Of a stretch of DNA of 64,000 nucleotides, positions 8,820 to 18,491 are shown piece by piece. The position numbers and the translations under genes are program-made. The stretch comes from Cyanobacteria bacterium REEB459. Its GTDB lineage: Bacteria; Cyanobacteriota; Cyanobacteriia; Phormidesmidales; Phormidesmidaceae. Position 1 is the stretch's first letter, and every line of letters starts with the position of its first letter. The stretch covers positions 1 through 64,000 of the forward strand of contig JAGWXD010000013.1 of NCBI GenBank assembly GCA_018970085.1, given 5' to 3'. The notes under the pieces were generated by a model, which saw only the letters and a list, made by a program, of their open reading frames with translations, searched no databases and was not told the origin of the DNA.

Positions 8820-9107
8820 TTACTCCTCTAGGATTTTAGGCACTTTGAAGAAGTCCCCCTCCCGATCAGGGGCACAGTTAAGCATTTGCTCGCGATCTCC
8901 AAAGGGCTCCAGGTGGTCGGGCCGGGTTACATTACTCAGATCGATCGCCCGGGTGGTGGGCTCCACCGCCTCCGTATCCAATTCACTGAGGTGATCAACG
9001 TACTCTAAAATGCTGCTGAGCTGGCCGGTAAGCTGCTGCTCTTCCTCAGGGGAAAGGGCGAGGCGAGCTAAAAGAGCCACCTTACGGACCTGTTCTAGAT
9101 CAATCAT
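8820..9107 (-). CDS. gatC: Asp-tRNA(Asn)/Glu-tRNA(Gln) amidotransferase subunit C
   Basis: A 95-residue protein, the usual size for GatC, the small subunit that stabilises the GatA-GatB amidotransferase making Gln-tRNA(Gln) or Asn-tRNA(Asn). Conserved features are VRKVALLARLALSPEEE at the start, ILEYVDHLSELDTEAVEPTT in the middle and the C-terminal FFKVPKILE. gatA and gatB are not in the window. It lies 28 bases downstream of ycf3 on the same strand. Confidence 0.92.
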   Translation of the reverse strand: MIDLEQVRKVALLARLALSPEEEQQLTGQLSSILEYVDHLSELDTEAVEPTTRAIDLSNVTRPDHLEPFGDREQMLNCAPDREGDFFKVPKILEE

Positions 9108-9135
9108 AAAACCTAGGAAATAAAGAAGAAACTAC

Positions 9136-9657
9136 TTAGAAGAAAATATCGTTTTTCATCCGGCCGGTATTTTTGAGCCAGTTCTGGGCCTCGATGTAGT
9201 TGTTGGGGGCAATGGTAATTGCCTCTAGCCAGTAGCGGGCGGCTTCATCAAAGAGGGCCTGGGCCCGGTCGGTATCACCGCCAACCTCTGCCTGCTCTGC
9301 CTGGTAGTGGTAAATCACGGCGATGTTGTTGAGGGCCTGGCACATGCGAGGGTTTAGATCTAGAGCTTCATGGTATTTTTCCAGGGCCGTTTGGTGTTCG
9401 CCGTTACTGGCGTGAATTAGGCCCATGTTATACAAAATAAAGCTTCTATCGTAGGGGTCTTCTTCTAAGGTGAGGGCTTCGCGGTAGTTATCCATCGCCT
9501 CAGCGTATTCTCCATCAGCCTGGGCTGACATCCCATCCCGGTAGTAGGCGAAGGCTTCTTTTTCGCTCTGTTTGGTGGGCATCATCTTCAAGATCAGATC
9601 AGCCATGACCGTGAAAGACTTGTCAATAAAGTTGTCGTTGCGTTGAGTTCTGGGCAT
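9136..9657 (-). CDS. ycf3: Photosystem I assembly protein Ycf3
   Basis: A 173-residue TPR protein needed to assemble photosystem I. The diagnostic start ([27 protein letters not shown]) and three TPR units (about 33-66, 70-103, 117-150) are present. The C-terminal [11 protein letters not shown] also matches. Length is normal. It is followed by gatC on the same strand. It acts at the stromal (cytoplasmic) face of the thylakoid. Confidence 0.95.
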   Translation of the reverse strand: MPRTQRNDNFIDKSFTVMADLILKMMPTKQSEKEAFAYYRDGMSAQADGEYAEAMDNYREALTLEEDPYDRSFILYNMGLIHASNGEHQTALEKYHEALDLNPRMCQALNNIAVIYHYQAEQAEVGGDTDRAQALFDEAARYWLEAITIAPNNYIEAQNWLKNTGRMKNDIFF

Positions 9658-9723
9658 ATCGAGAAGGATAGGGACGACTAGCCAAGGGCCTACCCATTAG
9701 CCTAGCAAACCTCTGTAATTCTG

Positions 9724-11616
9724 CTAAGCGCTCAAGAGTAGTTGACGTTGATTTTGTAAGGCGGCAATGCGCTCCAGGCTGCCCACCGGAATAGCGTTAA
9801 TCAACTGCTGGGTGTAGGCACTCTGGGGCTGGCGGTAGAGGGTTTCGGCCTCACTAATTTCCTCTACCCGGCCCTGGTTCATCACCATGATGCGATCGCT
9901 CATAAATTTCACCACGCCCAGATCGTGGGAAATAAAAATATAGGTGAGTTTAAACTCCCGCTGAATTTCCTTCAGCAGGTTCAGCACCTGGGCCTGCACC
10001 GATACATCCAGAGCCGAAACCGACTCATCGCAAATAATAAACTTGGGGTTAAGGGCCAGGGCCCGGGCAATACAAATGCGCTGCCGCTGCCCGCCAGAAA
10101 ACTCATGGGGAAAGCGGTTTAGGCAGTTGGCAGGGAGACCTACCCGTTCTAGCAGGTAGGTCACCCGCTGGCGGCGGCTAGCCCAGCCCTGGCCAACCCC
10201 ATGGACCTTGAGGGGCTCGGCAATGGCTGCGCCCACAGTCATGCGCGGGTCAAGGGCGCTAAAGGGGTCTTGAAAAATAATCTGCATCTGCCGCCGTAGC
10301 CGCCGCAGCTGGCTGGATTTGAGGGCTAATACATCTTGTCCCTCAAACCAGATGCGACCGGCTTGGGCGGCTACCAGGCGCAGTAGGGCTCGGGCCAGGG
10401 TGGTTTTGCCACAGCCCGATTCCCCCACCAAGCCAAAGGTTTCTCCCTGCCGAATGTGAAAGGAAACATCCTTGACCGCCATAACATAACGGCGATGGTG
10501 GCCAAAGCTGCCCCGCACTGGATAGCCCACCTGCAGGTGTTCTACCACCACTAGCGGGCCACTGGCATTGAGAGCGCGATCGCGCTGGGCCAGGTCCGCT
10601 TCCGTCAGGTTGGCAAACGGCAAGGCGGCCACCGCCGAGGGAGGGGTATCCTGCACCAGGCCAGGGCCCTCCCCCTCAGTCACCGCCATGAAGTCTGCCA
10701 CCGTGGGCAGTCGTTGGAGTCGTTGATCGAGGCGGGGCCGGCAAGCTAACAGACCTCGAGTATAGGGGTGACGGGGATGGGAAAAGATCTCCAGCACGGG
10801 GCCTTTTTCTACAATTTCACCCCGGTACATGACCACCACCTGGTCGGCGATCTCGGCAATAATGCCCAGGTCATGGGTGATGAACATTAGGGCCATGCCG
10901 CGGCGATCGCGCAGCTCCCGCAGTAAATCGAGAATGGTAGCCTGGACAGTGACATCCAGGGCGGTGGTGGGTTCATCGGCAATCAGCAGGGCCGGATCAC
11001 CCGCGATGGCAATGGCAATCATCACCCGTTGCAGCTGCCCGCCAGAAAGTTCGTGGGGATAGCGGTTGAGCAGGGCCTGGTAGCGGCCGTTGATTTCCCT
11101 GTGCAACTCCCCGTCCCCCAGACCTGGGCTGGTGGCAAGGATTTCTTGGCGCAGATTCTCTTCAGGGGGTAGGAGTTTGACCTCCTGGAGGCGGGCGATC
11201 GCCTGTTGCTGGGCCTGGAGTGGGGTTACCGACTGATGCTGCCGAATCGCCTCAATCACCTGAAAACCAATGGTGTAAACAGGGTTAAGGGAACTCATGG
11301 GTTCCTGAAAAATCATCGCTACCTGCCCCCCCCGGTAACCCTGACGCTCGGCCTCCGATAGGGCACAGAGGTTAATGGCCGCCTGGTGCCGCTGGTGTAG
11401 CCAGATCTCACCCTGGGTGAGGCGGCCAGGGGGCGAGGGCACCAACCCCATCACCGCCAGGGCGGTCACCGACTTACCCGAACCCGATTCCCCCACAATC
11501 CCCAGAGTTTGGCCCCGCCCTACCTGAAAAGAAATGGCGTTAACCGCCTGGGTGGTCTGGTGGTCTAACTCAAAACAGACGCTCAGATGGTTTACTTCCA
11601 GGATATTGTCGGTCAT
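9724..11616 (-). CDS. Fused double ATPase of an oligopeptide/nickel-type ABC transporter
   Basis: A 630-residue protein made of two complete nucleotide-binding domains, equivalent to DppD plus DppF (YejF/GsiA layout). Domain 1 (about 1-300) has Walker A GESGSGKS, signature LSGGQLQR and Walker [13 protein letters not shown]. Domain 2 (about 350-620) has [16 protein letters not shown] and [13 protein letters not shown] region around residues 285-345 carries the short peptide-transporter extension (HPYTRGLL). No permease or binding protein is adjacent, so the transporter partners must be elsewhere. The substrate is probably peptides, but this is not certain. Confidence 0.87.
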   Translation of the reverse strand: MTDNILEVNHLSVCFELDHQTTQAVNAISFQVGRGQTLGIVGESGSGKSVTALAVMGLVPSPPGRLTQGEIWLHQRHQAAINLCALSEAERQGYRGGQVAMIFQEPMSSLNPVYTIGFQVIEAIRQHQSVTPLQAQQQAIARLQEVKLLPPEENLRQEILATSPGLGDGELHREINGRYQALLNRYPHELSGGQLQRVMIAIAIAGDPALLIADEPTTALDVTVQATILDLLRELRDRRGMALMFITHDLGIIAEIADQVVVMYRGEIVEKGPVLEIFSHPRHPYTRGLLACRPRLDQRLQRLPTVADFMAVTEGEGPGLVQDTPPSAVAALPFANLTEADLAQRDRALNASGPLVVVEHLQVGYPVRGSFGHHRRYVMAVKDVSFHIRQGETFGLVGESGCGKTTLARALLRLVAAQAGRIWFEGQDVLALKSSQLRRLRRQMQIIFQDPFSALDPRMTVGAAIAEPLKVHGVGQGWASRRQRVTYLLERVGLPANCLNRFPHEFSGGQRQRICIARALALNPKFIICDESVSALDVSVQAQVLNLLKEIQREFKLTYIFISHDLGVVKFMSDRIMVMNQGRVEEISEAETLYRQPQSAYTQQLINAIPVGSLERIAALQNQRQLLLSA

Positions 11617-11971
11617 TCAATTACCTCATACAGATCGGCGGTATTCAGGCCTAGGGCCTGTCTTGGGCTGGGCTCCAAAGCCTATCCAAGCAAAAGATAG
11701 ACGAGGCGAGTCAGGCCAGACCTGCCTGTATTTGCCAATATGGTGCCATTAAATTGAGGATGGTCGAAACATTTTATAATCAAATCCACGGTATTTTTCT
11801 AAATCTTCTGACTTTTTCTGTCCCAGGAGAACTTAACTGAACTTCAGCTCCGCTGCCGCCCCCCGGTTGTTGTGCTGGTAAGGTGTCTGCTAAGGAGGGT
11901 CACACCTCCGCTCTGAATCAGACAGGCCCCCTGTCTACGTGTTATTGCCCTATCCCAGACTGGTATGTGCC
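11617..11971. other. Intergenic leader region with hairpins
   Basis: No gene is visible. It contains a candidate promoter (TTGAGG 11754-11759 and TATAAT 11775-11780, a short 15-base spacer). A 6-bp inverted repeat AGGTGT/ACACCT (11881-11886 and 11902-11907) encloses AAGGAGGG. A hairpin GACAGG-CCC-CCTGTC lies at 11921-11935. These suggest a structured 5' leader for the next gene. Confidence 0.35.
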
Positions 11972-12865
11972 GTGCTAAATTTTCAACCCCAGGGATTTGT
12001 CCAAAGGGTCTTGACCACCGACCTGGGGATTATGGCCTACTACACCAACCTCCCTGCCACCAACCAGGTGTCTACTCCCCTGGTATTTTTCCATAGTTTG
12101 GGGGGGGGCTCCTCTGCCTTTGAGTGGTCTCGGGTCTATGGGAACCTCGGCCCATCCTACCGGGTGATTGCTCCCGACCTAATTGGTTGGGGCCAATCCA
12201 CCCATCCGGTGAGAGCCTACCGGGTGGAGGACTACTTTGCCCTGATTACCCATCTGCTGGAGTCCTTAGATCTTGCCCCCGCCCTAATTGCAGCCACCTC
12301 CCTAACCGCCGGGGTGGTGATCCGGCTGGCGATTCAGCGCCCCGATCTGTGCCGGGGATTATTCCTCGTATCGCCCCTGGGTAATCGGGATTTTGGGCGC
12401 GACTATCGCCTTAGCCTACCAGCCCTGCTGACCCGTTTACCTGGCCTGGATCGCCTGGTCTATGGGCTGGGGGCCGCCAATGAGCTGGCGGTGCGGTGGT
12501 TTCTCAGCACCGTCCTGTTTGCCGATGGCGATCGGGTCACCCCAGAAATCGTGCAGGCCTACCTCACGGGCACCCAGCAGCCTCAGGCTGAGTATGCCGC
12601 CCTGGCCTCCCTAACCGGGGCGATTAGCTTTGACCTGGCGGCCTACCTGGGCCAGCTCCAGGTGCCCACGGTGATGGTGTTGGGGGAAAAATCCCGGTTT
12701 ACCCCGCCGGCGGTGCTCAAACGTCTGGCCAGTCTGAACCCCAGGGCTATCGTCGCCCTCCACCAGGTGGCGGGGGCGGGGGTGCTGCCCCACCTGGAGC
12801 GGCCTGAGGTGGTGGAGCCTCTGCTGCGGGACTTTGTCCAGTCCATCCTGGCCTCCAGTAGCTGA
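11972..12865 (+). CDS. Alpha/beta-fold hydrolase
   Basis: A roughly 297-residue alpha/beta hydrolase of a type common in cyanobacteria. An oxyanion-region HSLGGG follows the first strand, PDLIGWGQS is typical of the family, and the nucleophile is expected at Ser in ATSLTAG. The flanking Gly residues of the standard GxSxG are replaced. The catalytic His is likely in the C-terminal GVLPHLERP. The start at GTG 11972 is preferred over GTG 11939 because the protein then begins with LNFQPQGF-like residues seen in relatives. The substrate is unknown. It is convergent with upp. Confidence 0.75.
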   Translation: MLNFQPQGFVQRVLTTDLGIMAYYTNLPATNQVSTPLVFFHSLGGGSSAFEWSRVYGNLGPSYRVIAPDLIGWGQSTHPVRAYRVEDYFALITHLLESLDLAPALIAATSLTAGVVIRLAIQRPDLCRGLFLVSPLGNRDFGRDYRLSLPALLTRLPGLDRLVYGLGAANELAVRWFLSTVLFADGDRVTPEIVQAYLTGTQQPQAEYAALASLTGAISFDLAAYLGQLQVPTVMVLGEKSRFTPPAVLKRLASLNPRAIVALHQVAGAGVLPHLERPEVVEPLLRDFVQSILASSS

Positions 12866-12916
12866 CCGGCGACGGTCAGGGCGACGGCCCCCTACCCGGG
12901 GTAAGGCCCGCAGGGA

Positions 12917-13567
12917 TCAGGTGCCAAAGCTGCGATCGCCCGCATCCCCCAACCCCGGCACAATAAACCCGTTATCGTTGACCACTTCATCGATGGCGGC
13001 GGCAAAAATGGTCAGACTGGGGTAGGCCTGGGCCAGCTTTTGCAGGGCTGGGGGCGAGGCCACCACCGCAATCACCCGGGTAGCCGCCGGATCAATGCCC
13101 CGCTGGGTGAGTTCGGCCATCAGGGCCATCAGGGTGCCGCCCGTGGCCAGCATCGGTTCACTGATAATTACCCGGGTTTGGGCATCCAGGCGATCGGGGA
13201 GGCGGTTGAGGTAGCAACTGGCTTCCAGGGTTTCCTCGTCCCGCACAAAACCCATGTGGTAAACCGAGGCCAGGGGTAAGAGTTCCTGAATACCTGGCAT
13301 CAGCCCCAAGCCAGCCCGTAGAATGGGCACAATCATGGTGGGGGTGTCAGGATTAATAAAGGTGGCGGGACAGGGACCCATGGGAGTGGTGATGGTAGTG
13401 TCAAGGGTAGGCAGCCATTCCCGAATCGCCTCGTAGGTGAGCCAGCGCCCCAATTCCACCAGGGCGGAACGAAACAGCGGCGAGGGGGTGTCGGCATCAC
13501 GGGCGACCCCTAGCCAGTGCTTGACCAAGGGATGGGGGGGGACAAAAATACGGAGTTGCGGGGCCAT
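12917..13567 (-). CDS. upp: Uracil phosphoribosyltransferase
   Basis: A 216-residue enzyme that makes UMP from uracil and PRPP (pyrimidine salvage). Visible features: the PRPP-binding loop in EPMLATGGTL, the strand PILRAGLGLMPG, and the C-terminal uracil-binding GLGDAGDRSFGT. The start at 13567 (MAPQLRIFVPPHP) gives normal family length. An ATG further upstream would add residues not typical of Upp and run into the adjacent divergent gene. The divergent MacB-type permease begins 87 bases away. Confidence 0.92.
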   Translation of the reverse strand: MAPQLRIFVPPHPLVKHWLGVARDADTPSPLFRSALVELGRWLTYEAIREWLPTLDTTITTPMGPCPATFINPDTPTMIVPILRAGLGLMPGIQELLPLASVYHMGFVRDEETLEASCYLNRLPDRLDAQTRVIISEPMLATGGTLMALMAELTQRGIDPAATRVIAVVASPPALQKLAQAYPSLTIFAAAIDEVVNDNGFIVPGLGDAGDRSFGT

Positions 13568-13654
13568 GAGCTGTATACGCCTGTAGGTCAACCAAATCAG
13601 CCACATCATACCTGTTAAAGCCCTACTGCATATGCGTTTTGAGTTTATAAATCG

Positions 13655-14878
13655 ATGAATTTGCAAGAAAGTCTGGCAATGGCGGTTAAAACCCTGGCGG
13701 CTAACCGGCTGCGGAGTACCCTGACGATGCTGGGTATTGTCATTGGTAATGCCTCGGTGATTACCATGGTGGGATTGGGGCAAGGGGCCCAGCGGTTTAT
13801 TAATGGCCAACTGGAAACCCTGGGGCCGAATGTCCTATTTGTGGTGCCGGGTACTCGGGAAACCCGCCGCCTAGGGGCTCTCAACGTACCCCGTACCCTG
13901 GTACTGGCGGATGCCGCCGCGATCGCCCGGCAGGTGCCGACGGTGACCGGGGTAGCGGCCGAGGCCAGTTCCCGCCAGTTAGCTACCGTCGCCAACCGCA
14001 ATGCCAATGTCAATGTAGTGGGGACAGGGCCGGGCTTTTTGACGGTACGTAGTTTTGACGTGGCCACCGGTCGCTTCCTCAGCGATCTCGATCTCAGCCG
14101 CAATGCTCCGGTGGCGGTGCTGGGCAGTACCCTGAAGCAACGCCTATTTGACCATGACCAGGCGGTGGGGCAATCCCTGCGCATTGGTGGGGTTACCTTT
14201 GATGTGATTGGGGTACTGGCGAAGAAGGGATCGAACCTGGGTCTGGACTACGACGATGCGATTTTGGTGCCCCTGACGACCCAGGCCAACCGGCTGGCGG
14301 GTATCGAGCGATCGCCCTACGGCATTCCGGTTTCCTTTATTACCGTAGCTGCCCGCGATCGCCCCGCCATGGCCACCGCCGAATTTCAGGTCACCAATCT
14401 GCTGCGGTTGCGCCATAGCATTAGGGACGAAGATGACTTTTATATCAGCAGCCAGGATACCCTGCTCTCCATTGCCAATACCATTACCGGTGCCCTCACC
14501 CTGATGCTGGCGGCGATCGCCGGTATTTCCCTGCTGGTGGGGGGCATCGGCATCATGAACATTATGCTGGTGTCGGTGCGGGAACGCACCCAGGAAATCG
14601 GCCTACGCAAGGCGATCGGTGCCACCCAGGCAGATATTCTAGGCCAGTTTTTAATTGAGGCGATCATCCTGTCGGTGGCGGGGGGGATAGTTGGCACCGG
14701 TCTGGGGGTGGGTGGGGTGCTCCTAATAGCGGTCTTTACCCCCTTTGATGCGGCGGTATCGGCGGCGGCGATTTTACTGGCGGTGAGTATTTCCGGCGGT
14801 ATCGGCCTCTTTTTTGGCGTTGTCCCCGCCCGCCAGGCGGCCCGCCTCGACCCGATTGTTGCCCTCAGAAGTGCGTAA
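13655..14878 (+). CDS. MacB/DevC-type ABC transporter permease
   Basis: A 407-residue FtsX-superfamily permease. It has an N-terminal membrane helix (about 20-45, RLRSTLTMLGIVIGNASVI), a large periplasmic domain (about 60-270), and three C-terminal helices (about 275-400). The motif GGIGIMNIMLVSVRERTQEIGLRKAIGA is characteristic of MacB-like permeases. Partners, an ATPase and a membrane-fusion protein, are not adjacent. Such systems couple ATP hydrolysis to periplasmic work or export. The exported substrate is unknown. Confidence 0.88.
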   Translation: MNLQESLAMAVKTLAANRLRSTLTMLGIVIGNASVITMVGLGQGAQRFINGQLETLGPNVLFVVPGTRETRRLGALNVPRTLVLADAAAIARQVPTVTGVAAEASSRQLATVANRNANVNVVGTGPGFLTVRSFDVATGRFLSDLDLSRNAPVAVLGSTLKQRLFDHDQAVGQSLRIGGVTFDVIGVLAKKGSNLGLDYDDAILVPLTTQANRLAGIERSPYGIPVSFITVAARDRPAMATAEFQVTNLLRLRHSIRDEDDFYISSQDTLLSIANTITGALTLMLAAIAGISLLVGGIGIMNIMLVSVRERTQEIGLRKAIGATQADILGQFLIEAIILSVAGGIVGTGLGVGGVLLIAVFTPFDAAVSAAAILLAVSISGGIGLFFGVVPARQAARLDPIVALRSA

Positions 14879-14931
14879 GGACAGGACGGAAGGGTTTAGC
14901 ATAGGAGCGAACCTTTAGAGGATGGTGCTCC

Positions 14932-16494
14932 ATGCCCACGGTTGCTCGCCCCGATATTTTGTTCCTGGTGCTGGATACCCAGCGGCTGGACCGGCTGTCC
15001 TGCTATGGTTATCCCCGCCCCACCTCCCCCCACCTGGACGCCATTGCCGCCCAGGCTACCCGCTTTACCCAGGCGGTGGCGGCGGCCCAGTGGACCGTGC
15101 CCTCCCATGCCTCCATGTTCACCGGGCTCTACCCCTCCGAACACACCATGGTGCAGTCCTATTCGGTGCTGCCCGATACCCTCCCCACCCTGGCGGAGCG
15201 GCTGGCGGCGGGGGGCTACTATACCGCCGGGTTCTGTAACAATCCCCTGGTGGGGGTGATCAACAATGGGCTGCGGCGAGGGTTTACCAGCTTTCTCAAC
15301 TACAGTGGCCTGCTCACCACCCGTCCCAACCAGGCCGGGTCGAGATCGGGGCTGATGGGGCGCTATCGGCAATGGTTCAAGGGCCGACTAGCCCGGCTAC
15401 TACAGGGGGTACAGGACGCCTTTGCCCGCTCCGATACCCTCCTAGCCCTTTCCTTTACGCCCCTGATGGTGCCCCTCTGGCAAACCGCCCTGAGCTTTAA
15501 GGGCAATAGCCAGAAATCCCTGGAGGATACGGCCAATCTGTTGATTGATCGGCCGGGGGTGGGAGCCGAACAACCCATTTTTGCCTTTGTTAACCTGATG
15601 GGCACCCACATGCCCTACCACCCCCCCCGGTCCTACATCGAAGCCTTTGCTCCCCATGTACTGGCCGATCGCCAGGCCCAGAGCTTTCTGCAGCGATTCA
15701 ACAGTGATGTCTATGGCTGGCTAGCCCCCCTCACCGGAGCCCTGGATGATCACCAGAAGCGAACCCTGGACGGCATGTACGACGCCGAGGTGGCCTACCA
15801 GGACGCCCTGCTGGGCAACTTCTTCCACCGTCTACGCCAGACTGACCGCCTGGACCACACCCTGGTGATTATCTGTGCGGATCACGGCGAACACCTGGGG
15901 GAAAAGGAGTTAATGGGCCACAGCCTGTCGATTTATAACGAATTGGTGCGGGTGCCTTTGATCATTCGCGACCCCGCTCGCCCTGATCGGTGGGGCCACA
16001 GCGTCGATCAGGTGGTGTCGACCCGGCGCTTATTTCACACCGTACTGACCGCCGCAGGTCTAGCCAACCCGACGGAACAGGCCCTGGCCCTGGAGCACCC
16101 CCAGACCGGCGAGCCCGGGGGTGACCACGATTACGTCTTTGCCGAGGCGATTCCCCCCCAGAACGTGGTCAACCTGATGCAAAAACGCCAGCCTGACTTG
16201 GTGAGGCGGCGCGACTGCGATCGCATCCGTCGGGCCATCTGGATGGGACAGCACAAGCTGATTGAAACGGAAGGTGGCCAGGCTGAACTTTACGATGTCC
16301 TGGTGGACCCCGCCGAAGCCCTCGACCTCAGCGCTATCCTGCCGGAAAACGTAGAGGTGCTGCAGGACTGCCTGCAGGGGTTTGCCCACCGCTCAGACCA
16401 ATCCCTAGCCCAGGCGGGGGTGGGGCGGGCCAGTGGCTACGATGACCCGGAGGTGCAGCGTCGCCTGGCCGACCTGGGGTACCTGGAGGATTAA
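14932..16494 (+). CDS. Sulfatase-superfamily hydrolase with a Thr nucleophile
   Basis: A 520-residue protein with the alkaline phosphatase/sulfatase fold. The N-terminal metal motif lies in VLDTQRLDRLSCYGY (about residues 11-25). The nucleophile site is TVPSHASMFTGLYPS (about residues 58-72). C-terminal metal motifs are ADHGEHLGEKE (about 314) and the later MGQHKLI. The usual Cys/Ser of C/S-x-P-x-R is Thr, and the Arg is His. This excludes a formylglycine sulfatase; a phosphodiesterase or phospho-transferase is more likely. No secretion signal is evident. It is convergent with maf, with a one-base gap. Confidence 0.8.
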   Translation: MPTVARPDILFLVLDTQRLDRLSCYGYPRPTSPHLDAIAAQATRFTQAVAAAQWTVPSHASMFTGLYPSEHTMVQSYSVLPDTLPTLAERLAAGGYYTAGFCNNPLVGVINNGLRRGFTSFLNYSGLLTTRPNQAGSRSGLMGRYRQWFKGRLARLLQGVQDAFARSDTLLALSFTPLMVPLWQTALSFKGNSQKSLEDTANLLIDRPGVGAEQPIFAFVNLMGTHMPYHPPRSYIEAFAPHVLADRQAQSFLQRFNSDVYGWLAPLTGALDDHQKRTLDGMYDAEVAYQDALLGNFFHRLRQTDRLDHTLVIICADHGEHLGEKELMGHSLSIYNELVRVPLIIRDPARPDRWGHSVDQVVSTRRLFHTVLTAAGLANPTEQALALEHPQTGEPGGDHDYVFAEAIPPQNVVNLMQKRQPDLVRRRDCDRIRRAIWMGQHKLIETEGGQAELYDVLVDPAEALDLSAILPENVEVLQDCLQGFAHRSDQSLAQAGVGRASGYDDPEVQRRLADLGYLED

Positions 16495-16495
16495 C

Positions 16496-17098
16496 CTACC
16501 AAAAGTCACCGATGGCGTAGCCCAGTTCCTCCAGCAGCGATCGCAGCACCGGTAAACTGAGGCCGATGACATTGGTGTGGCAGCCGTTGATTTTTTCCAC
16601 CAGCAGCCCCCCCTTGCCATCAATGGCGAAGGCCCCGGCGCAGGCCAGGGGTTCCCCCGTGTCCACATAGGCGACAATGGTAGGGTCATCTACAGCGGCA
16701 AAATAGACCTGGGTAACGGCGCAACGGCTCACCATCTGCCCCTGGGGGCCGATTAAAACATGGCCCGTGTAGAGTTCCCCCATCTGCCCCCGCATGGTCT
16801 GCCAGCGGGCGATCGCCTCCTCCCGATGGGCGGGCTTGCCATAGATCTGACCCCCTAGAGCCAGCACCGAATCGCAGCCTAGCACCAGGGCCTGGGTAAA
16901 TTGGGGGGCCACCGTCTCTGCCTTGGCCTGGGCCAGGGTCAGCACGTATTGGTCGGGCGGACCCACCTCCACCCGGGACTCATCAAAATCACTGGGACAC
17001 ACAAAGGGATGGATGCCCGCCCCGATCAGCAGTAGCCGTCGCGCCTTAGAGGCGGAAGCCAGAACAAACTGGGGCCGGTCAGGGGCTACCCTTGCCAT
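16496..17098 (-). CDS. maf: Maf-family nucleoside triphosphate pyrophosphatase
   Basis: A 200-residue Maf protein, a house-cleaning enzyme that hydrolyses non-canonical nucleoside triphosphates and was first linked to septum formation. Visible motifs are [12 protein letters not shown] near the start, [24 protein letters not shown] and [17 protein letters not shown]. Length is normal. It lies five bases downstream of the CyanoP gene, so the two are likely co-transcribed. Confidence 0.9.
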   Translation of the reverse strand: MARVAPDRPQFVLASASKARRLLLIGAGIHPFVCPSDFDESRVEVGPPDQYVLTLAQAKAETVAPQFTQALVLGCDSVLALGGQIYGKPAHREEAIARWQTMRGQMGELYTGHVLIGPQGQMVSRCAVTQVYFAAVDDPTIVAYVDTGEPLACAGAFAIDGKGGLLVEKINGCHTNVIGLSLPVLRSLLEELGYAIGDFW

Positions 17099-17103
17099 GG
17101 GTC

Positions 17104-17646
17104 CTAGGCAACCTTAAAGGAAGCTACGGATTGTTTCATCAGGTCCTTCATCTTTTCCCAGCGGTCTTCCTGGGTTGAAGCGTTAAAGGTGTAGAGCTTG
17201 CCCCGACGGACAATGGCGCTGGCTAGATTGTGGCGGACTCCGGAGGGAAGACTGGCGACGTATTCCAGAATGTAATAGGTTTTACTATCGGGGGTATCGA
17301 TGCGCTGGGCATTGACCAACTCCACTTGGGCCTCCTCAGCGGTCAGGGTGTTAAAGCTTTTAGAAAGCTTGTAGCCCACCTCCGTCGGGCTGCCCAGAGC
17401 CTCTAGGCTCTTGCCTTCGGGAACGTCGCTAATGACTACGCTGACGTTTTCAGTTTCGTTGATAATGTCGTGAAATACCACCTCCGCAGCCACCGACACG
17501 GGCACCTCTACCCAACCAGTAGGGTAGCGAAATTCATACCCGGCAGCCGCATCAACGTAGGCAAGCAAGCCACCGCCACTAGCCACACAGCCCTGGAGGG
17601 TAAGCGCCAGAATCATCAAAAGCACCGCCACTAGACGTTGCACCAT
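17104..17646 (-). CDS. PsbP-domain lipoprotein (CyanoP)
   Basis: A 180-residue photosystem II-associated protein. Residues 1-20 form a lipoprotein signal ending in LQGC, so Cys20 should be lipid-anchored on the lumenal side. The PsbP fold follows, with [15 protein letters not shown], the [16 protein letters not shown] strand and the C-terminal [27 protein letters not shown]. Length is typical of cyanobacterial CyanoP, thought to assist photosystem II assembly rather than act as a permanent oxygen-evolving subunit. It precedes maf. Confidence 0.9.
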   Translation of the reverse strand: MVQRLVAVLLMILALTLQGCVASGGGLLAYVDAAAGYEFRYPTGWVEVPVSVAAEVVFHDIINETENVSVVISDVPEGKSLEALGSPTEVGYKLSKSFNTLTAEEAQVELVNAQRIDTPDSKTYYILEYVASLPSGVRHNLASAIVRRGKLYTFNASTQEDRWEKMKDLMKQSVASFKVA

Positions 17647-17716
17647 GGTTGGATATCCTCAGTGTGTGAGTGTTTGATTAATTACGTGGGTATTGACCCC
17701 AGCAGGCTCTGACAAT

Positions 17717-18175
17717 TTACTCAGCGATGACTCGCAGATTGACGGTGGCGCTGACTTCGGGATGGAGTTTGACCACAGCCTGGTATTCTCCGAGTTTGTT
17801 AATGTCAGGGACAGTGATATCGCGACGATCCACCTCTTTACCGGAGAGAGACTTAATCACATTAGCCACATCGACGGCCGTAACGGTACCGAAAATGGCG
17901 TCATTTTCACCGACGGGTTTTTGAATAGTGAACATGCCAATGGTGGCCAGGGTGGTCTTGGTGGCTTCGGCCTCCTGCTTAAGGGCGATCTGCCGCTGCC
18001 GTTCGGCTTCCCGGCGACGCTCCACCTGCTTTAACACCCCAGGGGTGGTGCGGACTGCCTTACCGTTAGGCAGCAGGTAGTTGCGGGCATAGCCCGGGGC
18101 CACCTCCACCAGATCACCGTTTTGGCCCAGTTTGCGAATGTCTTCGGTGAGAACCACCTGTACCCGTTTTGCCAT
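17717..18175 (-). CDS. rplI: 50S ribosomal protein L9
   Basis: A 152-residue protein with the L9 N-terminal signature ([21 protein letters not shown], then [14 protein letters not shown]) and the long central helix leading to a C-terminal globular domain (about 80-150). It binds 23S rRNA in the large subunit. It is preceded by a 73-base divergent gap to the LapA-domain gene. Confidence 0.96.
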   Translation of the reverse strand: MAKRVQVVLTEDIRKLGQNGDLVEVAPGYARNYLLPNGKAVRTTPGVLKQVERRREAERQRQIALKQEAEATKTTLATIGMFTIQKPVGENDAIFGTVTAVDVANVIKSLSGKEVDRRDITVPDINKLGEYQAVVKLHPEVSATVNLRVIAE

Positions 18176-18248
18176 GTTTTCCCTTGTCTAGCGCAATTGC
18201 TTATACTACCTAAAGTGCTTATACCTTGGCAACTAGTTTTTTGATTCT

Positions 18249-18467
18249 ATGGTTAGATTCCTGTTTGCCCTGATTCCCGCCCTGTGGATTGGGGCGATCG
18301 CCATCGTCGCGGTGCAGAATGCCACCCCCGTTTCCCTCCAGTTATTCACCCTCCATTCCGTCGCCATGCCCCTGGGGGTGTTGCTGGCCTTTGGAGCCGC
18401 CGGGGGTATGGTGGCAACGGCGGCTATTTTGCTTCTACCAGGGAAAGGGCGACCGGTCCGGCGTTAA
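18249..18467 (+). CDS. LapA-domain (DUF1049) small membrane protein
   Basis: A 72-residue protein with two membrane helices (about 3-22 and 38-60) separated by AVQNATPVSLQLF, the core motif of the DUF1049/LapA family. Members are inner-membrane proteins linked to envelope assembly in proteobacteria. The role in cyanobacteria is unclear. It ends 10 bases before the convergent PatG-like gene. Confidence 0.75.
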   Translation: MVRFLFALIPALWIGAIAIVAVQNATPVSLQLFTLHSVAMPLGVLLAFGAAGGMVATAAILLLPGKGRPVRR

Positions 18468-18475
18468 AAAGGCCC

Positions 18476-18491
18476 GTCACCCCGTCACCCC
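18476..18491 (-). repeat. Two copies of the octamer GGGGTGAC
   Basis: Read on the minus strand, GGGGTGAC occurs twice in tandem. The stop region of the PatG-like gene lies in this repeat. The same octamer occurs at 2485-2492, 22938-22945 and four times at 23538-23569. Confidence 0.8.

Noticed and set aside
12917-13810. Longer 297-codon version of upp
   Set aside because: The extra 81 N-terminal residues are not Upp-like and would overlap the divergent permease gene; the start at 13567 is normal.
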